Source: Planctomycetota bacterium
GTDB taxonomy: Bacteria; Planctomycetota; Phycisphaerae; SM23-33
DNA: 64,000 nucleotides
NCBI GenBank assembly: GCA_022705325.1
Contig: JAKJER010000035.1
Span: 1 to 64,000, forward strand
Reading direction: 5' to 3'
Part shown: positions 44,301 to 51,707 of the stretch, piece by piece
Layout: each line of letters starts with the position of its first letter
Numbering within the stretch: the stretch's first letter is position 1
Program-made: the position numbers and the translations under genes
Notes under the pieces: model-generated
The model's input: only the letters and a program-made list of their open reading frames with translations
Database searches by the model: none
What the model was told of the DNA's origin: nothing

Positions 44301-45418
44301 AGGGTCAGCCGCCCGCCGTCCAGGTTGACGATCCCGGTGGCCCCGGTGGTCCCGCCGTGCCCGATGCCCAACTCGCGCAGCGACACTTCGGCGTCGCCGC
44401 CGACGGTGAACGAAGCAGTCCCGCGCACGGCCAGGTAGATCGCGCCCGTGTTGGAGGCGGTGAAGGTCCCGCCGGAGATGTCCACGCTCTGCGTGGGCGC
44501 GCCCATGTTGCCCATGTAGAAGTACCCGCCGCCGCCGAAGGTGAAGCTCCCGCCCGTCTGCGTGAACTGCGAGTTGGCGGCGGCGTTGTTGGAGAAGATG
44601 ATGTTGCCGCCGGTGACGTTCAGTTGGCCGTTGTCGGCGATGGTGACGACGGTGTCGCGGGCGGCCCCGCCGGCGGAGTGGCCCATGATCATGCCGTTGA
44701 CGTTCATCGCGCCGTCCCCGGAGACGGCCAGGGTGGCCCCCCCGCGGGTACCCACACACAGTTCCCCGCCGGCGGTGAGGCTCCCGCCAGTGATGTCCAT
44801 CTGCGAGAACCCGCCGTTGTTGGCCAGGTAGACGATGCCGGCGTGCGCGACCGTTCCGGCGGACTGGAGATACGAGGCGTTCAGGCCCGTGTTGCCCAGC
44901 AGGAAGTTGGCCCCGCTGATGCTCATCGAGCCGCCCGAGAAGGAAAGCTGTTCCTGGTCCACATGGAGGTGGTCCAGCGAGACACTGGGACTGCTCAGGG
45001 AGAGGCAGCCCGCGCCGCTCTTGTGCAGCGTGGTGCCTCCGCCGGCCTTGGCGATCGTCGAGGCGATGCCGGCATTCAGGCCGGCCCCCACGCTGATCGT
45101 CGGGCCGCCCGCGGGCGAACCCATGGTCAGCGTCCCGCCAGTCAGCGCATAGCCGTCGGTGGTGAAGGACACCCCGTTGGCGTTGGCCGAGGTGACAGTT
45201 ACCGTCGTGCCGGCGCCCTCGAAGACCGCGTCATTGTACCCGCCGAAGGGGGAGGTGTAAGGCCCGCCGCTGGTCGCCGACCAGACGGGCGTCGTCGCGT
45301 TGTCCCAGACATAAGGACCGCCGGCGCCGCTGGAGTACATGGGGGCTGCCAGCACCGGCGCAGCCAGAAACGCAACTACACAAACGATGGAATTCAGTAC
45401 GATTGCGCCCTGCCTCAT
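41324..45418 (-). CDS. Giant autotransporter-repeat PEP-CTERM surface protein with discoidin-like domain
   Basis: A 1364-residue exported protein, mostly Gly/Thr/Ser/Asn beta-solenoid made of autotransporter-associated beta-strand repeats (recurring SGGTTI, NSYSGGTIIDGG and LVKDGTGDLFLTAANTYTGGT motifs). Around residue 1120-1240 a discoidin (F5/8 C)-like domain (QSSTYGSFVASLGIDGNLNNFTHTQ, WWQVELRLPTHLTSIYARQ) suggests carbohydrate binding. The C-terminus is a PEP-CTERM signal, VPEPASLALLTLAAGSLGGYIRRRRR. AGGAG precedes the ATG and a good promoter lies about 70 bases upstream. Likely a surface adhesin or matrix protein; no barrel domain is present, so it is not a classical autotransporter. Confidence 0.88.
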   Translation of the reverse strand: MRQGAIVLNSIVCVVAFLAAPVLAAPMYSSGAGGPYVWDNATTPVWSATSGGPYTSPFGGYNDAVFEGAGTTVTVTSANANGVSFTTDGYALTGGTLTMGSPAGGPTISVGAGLNAGIASTIAKAGGGTTLHKSGAGCLSLSSPSVSLDHLHVDQEQLSFSGGSMSISGANFLLGNTGLNASYLQSAGTVAHAGIVYLANNGGFSQMDITGGSLTAGGELCVGTRGGATLAVSGDGAMNVNGMIMGHSAGGAARDTVVTIADNGQLNVTGGNIIFSNNAAANSQFTQTGGSFTFGGGGYFYMGNMGAPTQSVDISGGTFTASNTGAIYLAVRGTASFTVGGDAEVSLRELGIGHGGTTGATGIVNLDGGRLTLGRVFENSGGHHGIVNFNGGVLRASAPSSAFLTGLDAANILAGGAVIDTQTYQITVGQALLGGAGDGGLVKDGTGDLFLTAANTYTGGTTINAGRLILQGSGNLGSGSVTVNPGGELFAATGVTLNNAFSISGDGNNGLDTQPRGALRLESNSVIGASGSVTLLGDASIGSYNNGTGTINAPISGDYKVTINKSISASPGTIVFGGANTYTGGTEVAAGTLRVTAPGVLPAGSTTTIASPGTVQLLSGATNTYTDVFSGTGRILLSLSGATNNTYLTGDSTGFSGTLEISGTGNNKLNASGLKINSSALIKINSGGQLFTSANLANAIQVVGTGNGENRGAIRLSGGNLSGPITLLGNTTIGTEGGTISGPISSGVSGAQTLTLGTGSSGGSPTFSGAISDGAGTLALRVSPAAGGQIILSGVNSYSGGTTIASGRVHAANASSFGTAGVTVSGNGQAFLTASGATYANDFTISGNGWSEVAGQLGAIRFANNTVSGSVTLAGNARLGAYGAHGYVTGAVDVGTYDLNLYTQNGNLYLNGPVTGSGTITKTGNYSAMFGGDNSGFTGTVNHNSSNMFFNSFSGGSAAAAWVINGGNILGTGSGAVGTGTVQLGSLAGTSGQIRSEGSGGTHTYEIGALNTDTTYAGTIINGTTTTAIRKVGTGSLTLTNANSYSGGTIIDGGMLLVNNVTGSATGSAGVNVNPGGALGGSGSVEGPVYNNGGRVSPGGDGTIGTLTITTLGNVAPAGTASQSSTYGSFVASLGIDGNLNNFTHTQSEAGAWWQVELRLPTHLTSIYARQGDLFLDRSNKMIVSVLDDAMGLVWSQQYPGIPPLDLTYDLPADTVGRYVRVTIPDPNYLSVAELRAFSPGITQTADAELTIDLGVDGESDVLAVLGDVSLDGMLNLVVSQPIAEQDSWLILNNLGTNPIAGTFDGLEEGAIFHVPGSSNPLYITYLGGDGNDVELTAVPEPASLALLTLAAGSLGGYIRRRRR

Positions 45419-45486
45419 GACATGCTCCTATGGCTGTACAAACACCCTCCGAGACGCGTTCCACAACGAGAAGACACGATCCACTT

Positions 45487-45515
45487 ACTCTATCCCATAT
45501 CCGGAAAAGTGGCAA
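45487..45515 (-). promoter_or_regulatory. Promoter of the giant PEP-CTERM gene
   Basis: On the minus strand TTGCCA (complement of 45510-45515) and TAGAGT (complement of 45487-45492) are separated by exactly 17 bases, about 70 bases from the start codon. Confidence 0.6.
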
Positions 45516-45605
45516 GGGGTTTCGGCTCAGGTTTTCCCCTTATCTGGGGGCCATCCGGGGTTGGCAGTACGCGGGGACCTGGTCATTCCCGGGCCGCCCG
45601 CGCTG

Positions 45606-45643
45606 TCGCGCCGTTCGCTTCGCGACGTGATGAACGGCGCGAC
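45606..45643 (+). other. Strong hairpin in the divergent intergenic region
   Basis: TCGCGCCGTTC (45606-45616) pairs perfectly with GAACGGCGCGA (45632-45642) across a 15-base loop, with a further G-C pair. There is no U-tract, so it is not a simple terminator. A second, shorter hairpin (GCCCGC/GCGGGC) follows near 45672-45690. The rest of the 45419-45739 gap holds the minus-strand promoter and nothing else recognisable. It may regulate the gene at 45740. Confidence 0.45.
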
Positions 45644-45739
45644 GCCTGCGTTATCCCTGGAGCGGTTGGACGGCCCGCGATCGCGCGGGCTGCCATCGGC
45701 GGCCGCTGCATGGGTCCTGACGGGCGGAAGGGCAAGGCA

Positions 45740-48700
45740 ATGATTGGCAACTCGGGTCGGGTGGCATGGCGTGTCGTTGCGGCGTGGGGTTGGGTTCTGG
45801 GCGCGGGGCAGGCGCTGGCCGCTCCGGCGGCAGATTCTGCCGTGCCGCCCGGGCCGCAAGTGGTCCTGCCCATGGACCGCACGGCCTACTTCGTGGGCGA
45901 ACTCGTTCCGCTGGCCCCGCCGGCGGGCGAGGGCTCCGTTGCGCTCGAGGCGATTCCCGATCCGGTCCGCCCGGGTCAGCCGAGCATTCCGCTCTACCGC
46001 GGCCCCAGGCAGGCCCTGATGCTGGACACGTCGGCTTTGGCGCCGGGCGACTACCGAATCGAGGCGGACGGCCAGGTGGTCCTGCCTCGCCTCACGTTGG
46101 TCTCCACGCTCCGCCGCAGCCTGGCCTCTCTCCAAGACGAGGCCACCCCGCGATCGCCTCAGTTCCAGCACGGGAAGAAGTACACGCCCCAGGAGCGGGA
46201 GGACCTCGTCCGGCGCCACTGGGATTCGATCTGTGGGACCCTTCAGGAGTCCGGCGTCAGTGCGGTCTTCGACATGGGCAGCGTTGACACGCCCCGCCGC
46301 GCGTACCTCGACTGCCTGGCCCGCACGGGGGCGATCGCACTGGTCAATCCCGACACCCGGCCCACCAGTTTCTGCCCCACCCGCAACGCGCCCGACGAAC
46401 TGGACTCCATGAGCCAGCGCATCCTGCTGGCCGCCCAAGCCAACGGGCGATACCCCAACTTCGGCGGGTTCTGCTACGGCTGGGACACCTGCGGCTACGC
46501 CGTCGGGGCCAGGCGGATGCTGCTGATCTACTGGGGCTGGAATCGCCAGGACCAGGCCTTGCGCAGCTACATCGACCGCATCGACGGGGCCATGGCTGAC
46601 ATCTTCACCCGCCGCACCGGCCACAAGCCCGTTACCGAGGGCGAGTACATCTCGTACCTGCTCTCCATCCGACGGAGCGAGTTCGCGACGATGATCGACC
46701 TGCCCAGCAAGACGTGGCTGGAGGAGATCGCCGCTCACGTCAAGCCCATGGACGCGGGCCAACGCGAGCAGTTCGAGAAGCGCCTCGACGCCTGGTCCGG
46801 CTATCTGATGGACATGCACAAGGAGGTCTACTCCGTCTTCAGCAAGCACCTTCGCGCGTTCTGCCCCTCGCTGCGAAACACCGCCAGCGTGCAGATCGAC
46901 CACACGGCCGTGCGGTTCGGGCAGTATCTTCCCTCCGCTTACGCGCCGCTGGACCTGCGCTACCAGTCCACCTGGAACGACCAGGTCGGCGGGCCCGACT
47001 ACGCGTACCAGTGGCTCTACACGCAGGCCCTGCTGGCGATGGGACGCAGCTTGCGCCCAACGTGGGTCAGCAACGCTATCGCCGCCGCCCACGGCCGGGC
47101 CGAGTACCCCGGCAAGTTCATGCGGGTGGCCGCCCACGGACTGGCATACGGGGCCACGGGGATCGGCTTCGCCCTGGAGGGCTTCAGCAACATCTTGGGT
47201 GGGATGGCCGCCAAGCAGACCGGGTGGGAGGTCATCCGCGACCGCAGCGGCGGGGCGGACGTGCGGGCCGGGCGGGAGTTCCTCGACCGCTTCGCCTGGC
47301 TGGCCCTGGAAGGGCGCGGCGACCACGGCGTGGGAATCCTCTTCTCCCGCAGCCAGTTCCAGCGTCAGCACGCGACGCTGGGTTTTGGCCAGCCCAGCTA
47401 CAAGATGCTGGTGGCCCTGGTCCGCCTGGGCTACACGCCGCGATTCGTGACGGAGGAGGAACTGGGCCAGGCGGCGCCGACGGGGATCAAGGCCCTGGTG
47501 ATCCTGGGCCAGACCTTCCCTTTGCCCGGCGCGGTGAGGAAGAACATCGAGTCTTTTGTCCAGTCCGGCGGCCTGGTGCTGGCGGACGCGAACACGACGA
47601 TCCAACTGCCCGGCGCCAGGCGGCTGGAGGCGGACCTGCCGTTCACCCAGACGGGCAAGCCCTTCAACTGGCCCGTGCCGAACATGCCCGCCGGCGACAA
47701 CGACACGCTGCACTACGCCCGCTGGCACGAGGCCAACGCCGCTGGCATCCAGCGGGCACTGGGCGACGTGGGGCGGGGCGTCTTCCGCTCCGGAGAGGGC
47801 GCCAAGACCCTGATCTCGCTGCTCCAGATCGACGGCGGGGCCGACGCGAAGTACGTGGTGGCGGTCAACGACTCGCACGTGGCTACCCAGGCCGACTGGC
47901 ACCAGGTCCGCGAGACCCTCGTGCCGACCGGGAACTCGTGGACCGGCGGACATCTCTACGACCTGACGTGCGAACGGTCGCTGGGAGCGGTGAAGGCGGT
48001 CGAGTGCGACCTGTCGGCCTGCACCGCCCGCGTGTTCGGCGTGCTGGCCCAACCCGTGCAGGCGATCCGGTTGTCGGCGGTGCAAAAGGTCCGCTGCGGG
48101 CGGGCGCTCGCGTTCTCCGTCTGCCTGGACGGCCCGAAAGGAAAGCCCATCCGGGCGGTCGTGCCGCTGCACGTGTCGGTTCTTCGGCCCGACGGGCAGC
48201 TCTTCCAGGACTTCTACCGTGCCACGGACCGCCAGGGGCGGCTGGACATGTCGCTGAGTGTTCCGTCCAACGTCCCGGCCGGGAGCTGGTCGCTGCTGGT
48301 GCGCAGCCAACTCGATGGGCGGACGGCGCGTCTGGGCATCGAGGTCGAGCCTGCCGATGCGTCCGTCCCGCCTGCGGCGCCGCTGAAGGGGGCGGCGATC
48401 GTACGCGGCCGCGCGGCGATCCAGCCGCTGCTGGAGAAGGGGACCAAGGTGGTCCTGCCCGTCTTCGACTCGCCCCGTTCGGAGGAACTGTTGCCGGCGG
48501 CCGAGAAGGTGAAGGCGGTGTTGGCCAGACGAGGAGTGGAGGTGGAGGTTCGCCGCCAGCCCACCGTGAGCACGTACTGGCTGGCGTATGACCCGAGCGA
48601 GCAGCAGCAGGCCGAGAACGCGCGGGCCGAGCGGGGCGAGGCCTTCGGGCGGATCAAGCGGACCACCGTGAACCAGAATGACTGGTTCTCCGCGCTGGCA

Positions 48701-49714
48701 GGGTGGCGGTTTGGCCGGCCGGTGGTGCTGCTGGACCTGGCCGGGGCGAAGGCGAACCCCGTGGTCGAGTCGTTCGGCGCGGCGGGGTTGCTCTGGCCGG
48801 CGGCGAGCGAGGTGTGGCCCGGCAAGGGCAAGGCGGTCGTCCAGGGCGTGGCCTGGGCCCTGGGGCCGAGGGTCAACGCCATCGTGATCCAGGCCGCCGA
48901 CACGGAGGGTCTGGCGGCGGGGGCGGAGGCCCTGGCCGACCTGCCGACGGACCGGCTGACGGAGGCCGTCGAAGCGGCGCGGGAGAATCTGTGGCGGCAG
49001 CGAGGTGTAATCGGCGCGGGCGGACCGGGCCCAGCGCAGGCAGAAGCGCCGCCGCCGGCGAAGATGACGAGCGAGAACCTTCAGACCGGCCACTCGCCTC
49101 AGCCGCTGTCTATCGAGTTCCCGCAGGCCAAGCCGCCGACTGCCCAGGAAGCCCAGGCCCGCCGCCCCCAGCCACCCCAGCGGAAGACGGTTGGCATTCC
49201 GGCGACGGTTCCCGCCGACCAACTCTCGCCCTGCATGTGGGAGAACGGGCGGCTGGTGGAGGCGACGGCTGTCAAGTTCCTCATCCCCGATCTGCGGTTC
49301 AGCCAGGCCCTCCGCCTTACGATCGACGCTCCGCGGGCGGGCAAGGTCCACCTGAGCGTGAGCGGCGTCTTCCGCTACAGCGACCGCCAGCCGATGTGGG
49401 CCGCCCAGTGGGAGGACGTGCTGGCGCTGCACGAGCGGTTCGTCCCGCGCAAGCGAATGCCCATGGAGATCGAGGTCCGGGTCGGCGAGCGGGTCGTCGG
49501 GCGGTTGACGCCAGGCAGGACCGAGCGTCAGGAGGTCGCCCTGGAGATGAAGCCCAGCCACGGCGAGAAGGACGTCAAGAAGACGACCGAAGAGGTCGTG
49601 ACCGAGTTGAGCGGCGAGGCGGACCTGCCGGCGGGGCGGCAGGACATCTTCCTCGTCCACCGCAACATCGTGGACGGGAAGATGGCGCGCGTGGAGCTGA
49701 GCGGCAAGGAATAG
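45740..49714 (+). CDS. Very large secreted glycoside-hydrolase-like protein
   Basis: A 1324-residue exported protein; the start ATG at 45740 is chosen for its signal peptide (VAAWGWVLGAGQALAAPAADS), with an in-frame ATG at 45710 as alternative. Residues of about 100-560 look like a TIM-barrel glycoside hydrolase region (FGGFCYGWDTCGYAVG, SAYAPLDLRYQSTWNDQVGG, AAHGLAYGATGIGFALEGFS). A GATase-like/beta-galactosidase-trimerisation-like segment follows (LVALVRLGYTPRFVTEEEL, IKALVILGQTFPLP, FVQSGGLVLADANT). A middle Ig-like region and an unassigned C-terminal half follow. No GH family or catalytic acid pair can be named with confidence. It precedes a sulfatase by 58 bases. Confidence 0.6.
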   Translation: MIGNSGRVAWRVVAAWGWVLGAGQALAAPAADSAVPPGPQVVLPMDRTAYFVGELVPLAPPAGEGSVALEAIPDPVRPGQPSIPLYRGPRQALMLDTSALAPGDYRIEADGQVVLPRLTLVSTLRRSLASLQDEATPRSPQFQHGKKYTPQEREDLVRRHWDSICGTLQESGVSAVFDMGSVDTPRRAYLDCLARTGAIALVNPDTRPTSFCPTRNAPDELDSMSQRILLAAQANGRYPNFGGFCYGWDTCGYAVGARRMLLIYWGWNRQDQALRSYIDRIDGAMADIFTRRTGHKPVTEGEYISYLLSIRRSEFATMIDLPSKTWLEEIAAHVKPMDAGQREQFEKRLDAWSGYLMDMHKEVYSVFSKHLRAFCPSLRNTASVQIDHTAVRFGQYLPSAYAPLDLRYQSTWNDQVGGPDYAYQWLYTQALLAMGRSLRPTWVSNAIAAAHGRAEYPGKFMRVAAHGLAYGATGIGFALEGFSNILGGMAAKQTGWEVIRDRSGGADVRAGREFLDRFAWLALEGRGDHGVGILFSRSQFQRQHATLGFGQPSYKMLVALVRLGYTPRFVTEEELGQAAPTGIKALVILGQTFPLPGAVRKNIESFVQSGGLVLADANTTIQLPGARRLEADLPFTQTGKPFNWPVPNMPAGDNDTLHYARWHEANAAGIQRALGDVGRGVFRSGEGAKTLISLLQIDGGADAKYVVAVNDSHVATQADWHQVRETLVPTGNSWTGGHLYDLTCERSLGAVKAVECDLSACTARVFGVLAQPVQAIRLSAVQKVRCGRALAFSVCLDGPKGKPIRAVVPLHVSVLRPDGQLFQDFYRATDRQGRLDMSLSVPSNVPAGSWSLLVRSQLDGRTARLGIEVEPADASVPPAAPLKGAAIVRGRAAIQPLLEKGTKVVLPVFDSPRSEELLPAAEKVKAVLARRGVEVEVRRQPTVSTYWLAYDPSEQQQAENARAERGEAFGRIKRTTVNQNDWFSALAGWRFGRPVVLLDLAGAKANPVVESFGAAGLLWPAASEVWPGKGKAVVQGVAWALGPRVNAIVIQAADTEGLAAGAEALADLPTDRLTEAVEAARENLWRQRGVIGAGGPGPAQAEAPPPAKMTSENLQTGHSPQPLSIEFPQAKPPTAQEAQARRPQPPQRKTVGIPATVPADQLSPCMWENGRLVEATAVKFLIPDLRFSQALRLTIDAPRAGKVHLSVSGVFRYSDRQPMWAAQWEDVLALHERFVPRKRMPMEIEVRVGERVVGRLTPGRTERQEVALEMKPSHGEKDVKKTTEEVVTELSGEADLPAGRQDIFLVHRNIVDGKMARVELSGKE

Positions 49715-49772
49715 CCTCCATCCGCGGCAAAGCGACTGGACCGCGCATGCGCCGGGGCGTACACTGGCCCGC

Positions 49773-51215
49773 ATGAGCATTCGACGACATCTCACTGTAT
49801 CGGTCCTGGCGGTTGTGGCGGTCCTGGTCGTGGCGGGGGGCCTGCGGGCCCAGCAGGCGCCGGCAAAGCGGCCGAACCTCCTGTTCTTCCTCATTGACGA
49901 CCAGCGCAACGACACGCTCGGCTGCGCGGGCCACCCGATCATCCGCACGCCGACGGTCGACTCGCTGGCCAGGCGGGGCACGCGCTTCGCCAACATGTTC
50001 GTCACCACCTCCATCTGCGCCGCCAGCCGGGCGTCGTTCCTGACCGGCCTGTTCGAGCGCACCCACGGCTACACCTTCGGCACGCCGCCCATCTCGGCCG
50101 AGCACGCGCGGGCCAGCTACCCGGCCTTGCTGCGAAAGGCGGGCTACCGCACGGGGTTCATCGGCAAGTACGGCGTGGGGGTGGCCGGTAATGGGACCAA
50201 GGAGATGTTCGACTCCTTCAGCCCGCAGGGGCCCGGGCGCTACTTCTACAAACAGCCCGACGGCACGCTCCGCCACGAGACGGACCTGGCGGCCGACAAG
50301 GCCCTGGCGTTCCTGGCCGACCAGCCCGCCGACAAGCCCTTCTGCCTGTCGGTCAGCTTCAACGCCGCCCACGCCAACGACGGCGATAAGCGCCCGGGCG
50401 TCGGGCACTATCCCTGGCCCCAGGGCGTCGACGGGATGTACGACGACATCACCATCCCCCCGCCCCGACTGGGCGACCCCAAGATCTACGAGTCTCAGCC
50501 GGACATCCTCAAGAAGTCGTTCAATCGCGTGCGGTGGTTCTGGCGGTGGGACACGCCCGAGAAGTACCAGGTCAACATGCGGGCCTACTTCCGCATGATC
50601 AGTGGCATCGACCGCGCCATCGCCCGCGTGCTGGAGGAGCTCGACAAGCGCAAGCTGGCCGACAACACCGTCATCATCTACGCCGGGGACAACGGGTACT
50701 ACATGGGCAACCGCGGCTTCGCGGGCAAATGGTCGCACTACGAGGAGTCGCTCCGCGTCCCGCTGATCATCTACGACCCCCGCGACGGTGTGCGGCGCGA
50801 CCAGGTCAGCCAGCCCATGGCCCTGAACATCGACGTCCCCGCGACCATGCTCGACCTGGCCGGCGTGGCCGTGCCCAAACACTACCAGGGCCGCAGCCTC
50901 GTCCCGCTGCTCCGCGGGCAGACCCCCGACGACTGGCGGACCGACTTCTTCTGCGAGCACCTGATGGACGTGGGCGAGAAGATCCCCAAGTGGGAAGGCG
51001 TCCGCAACCAGCGCTACAAGTACGCCCGCTATTTCGAGAGCGGCTACGAAGCCCTGCAAGACCTCAAGAGCGACCCGGACGAGTTGAAGAACTTCGCCGG
51101 CGACCCGGCCTGCGCCGACGTGCTGGCGGCCTTGCGCAAGCGATGCGACGAGCTGCGAGACGCCTACGGCGGCCCGTACAAGCCGCGCCCTCGTCCGGCG
51201 GCCAAGAAGAAGTAG
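49773..51215 (+). CDS. Secreted type I sulfatase
   Basis: A 480-residue exported sulfatase (family S1) that hydrolyses a sulfate ester, probably from a sulfated polysaccharide. After the signal peptide (VLAVVAVLVVAGGLRAQ) come the calcium-site DD motif (FFLIDDQRND), the formylglycine motif CAASR with Cys82, and the second metal site in IIYAGDNGYYMG. The CxAxR motif fits a cysteine-type sulfatase needing a formylglycine-generating enzyme. The two SUMF1 proteins in this window lack the full FGE cysteine pair, so maturation must come from elsewhere. The substrate is not predictable. Confidence 0.92.
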   Translation: MSIRRHLTVSVLAVVAVLVVAGGLRAQQAPAKRPNLLFFLIDDQRNDTLGCAGHPIIRTPTVDSLARRGTRFANMFVTTSICAASRASFLTGLFERTHGYTFGTPPISAEHARASYPALLRKAGYRTGFIGKYGVGVAGNGTKEMFDSFSPQGPGRYFYKQPDGTLRHETDLAADKALAFLADQPADKPFCLSVSFNAAHANDGDKRPGVGHYPWPQGVDGMYDDITIPPPRLGDPKIYESQPDILKKSFNRVRWFWRWDTPEKYQVNMRAYFRMISGIDRAIARVLEELDKRKLADNTVIIYAGDNGYYMGNRGFAGKWSHYEESLRVPLIIYDPRDGVRRDQVSQPMALNIDVPATMLDLAGVAVPKHYQGRSLVPLLRGQTPDDWRTDFFCEHLMDVGEKIPKWEGVRNQRYKYARYFESGYEALQDLKSDPDELKNFAGDPACADVLAALRKRCDELRDAYGGPYKPRPRPAAKKK

Positions 51216-51254
51216 CTCAGGCGTCCGGGCCAGGGGTCCGCCTCCGGGCGGCGG

Positions 51255-51575
51255 TTACGGCAGGCACTTGGGGCAGGGCTTGTAGCCGGCCTCGAGGGCT
51301 TCGCGCCGGGTGCGGAAGGTCACCAGGGGCCCGGCTTCGGGCCGGGGGACGGTCACGCCGGGGCGGCACGATTCCATGATGACCTCGCAGCAGTCGTCGT
51401 GGAACATCCCGTTGCTCTGCTGTCCGAGCAGTTTCGGTTGGACCAGGGCCCGGCCGTTCGCCGGCGCCGATTGCGGCAGGGCGGCGGTCCATTCCAGGAA
51501 CATCCGTCGCAGCGCCGCCAGTGCAAGAATCAGCATCACCACGCTCAGAACCGCACGCAGTCCATCTCGGTTCAT
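51255..51575 (-). CDS. Membrane-anchored small protein with Ada-like Cys motif
   Basis: A 106-residue protein with one N-terminal transmembrane helix (about 7-24) and a C-terminal cysteine motif. The end GYKPCPKCLP plus upstream His/Cys residues (FHDDCCEVIMESC) resembles the Ada/metal-binding (Ada_Zn_binding) pattern in which four Cys bind zinc and the motif often closes with GYRPCxxC. No methyltransferase domain is present. It is convergent with the sulfatase gene. The protein is probably real; the zinc-binding role is inferred. Confidence 0.6.
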   Translation of the reverse strand: MNRDGLRAVLSVVMLILALAALRRMFLEWTAALPQSAPANGRALVQPKLLGQQSNGMFHDDCCEVIMESCRPGVTVPRPEAGPLVTFRTRREALEAGYKPCPKCLP

Positions 51576-51707
51576 CGCCTGTTACTCCACAGCTTGTACG
51601 TCTAAAGGCAGTTCGGCAGCAGAAGCGTACGATATGAGACCGGACCGGGCCGGAGGCGAAGAAAACTCTTCGACAGGCCCTCCGGGGGGCGGTACTATGG
51701 CCAGTCT

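Noticed and set aside
42590..45739. Upstream extension of the 45740 gene frame and long plus-strand frame over the giant PEP-CTERM gene
   Set aside because: The codons lie antisense to the repeats of the minus-strand protein and lack a signal or domains; the real start with signal peptide is at 45740.
45527..50062. 1511-codon frame on the minus strand
   Set aside because: Antisense to two well-supported plus-strand genes; its product is Arg/Pro/Gly/His-rich with no domains and is a GC-bias artefact.
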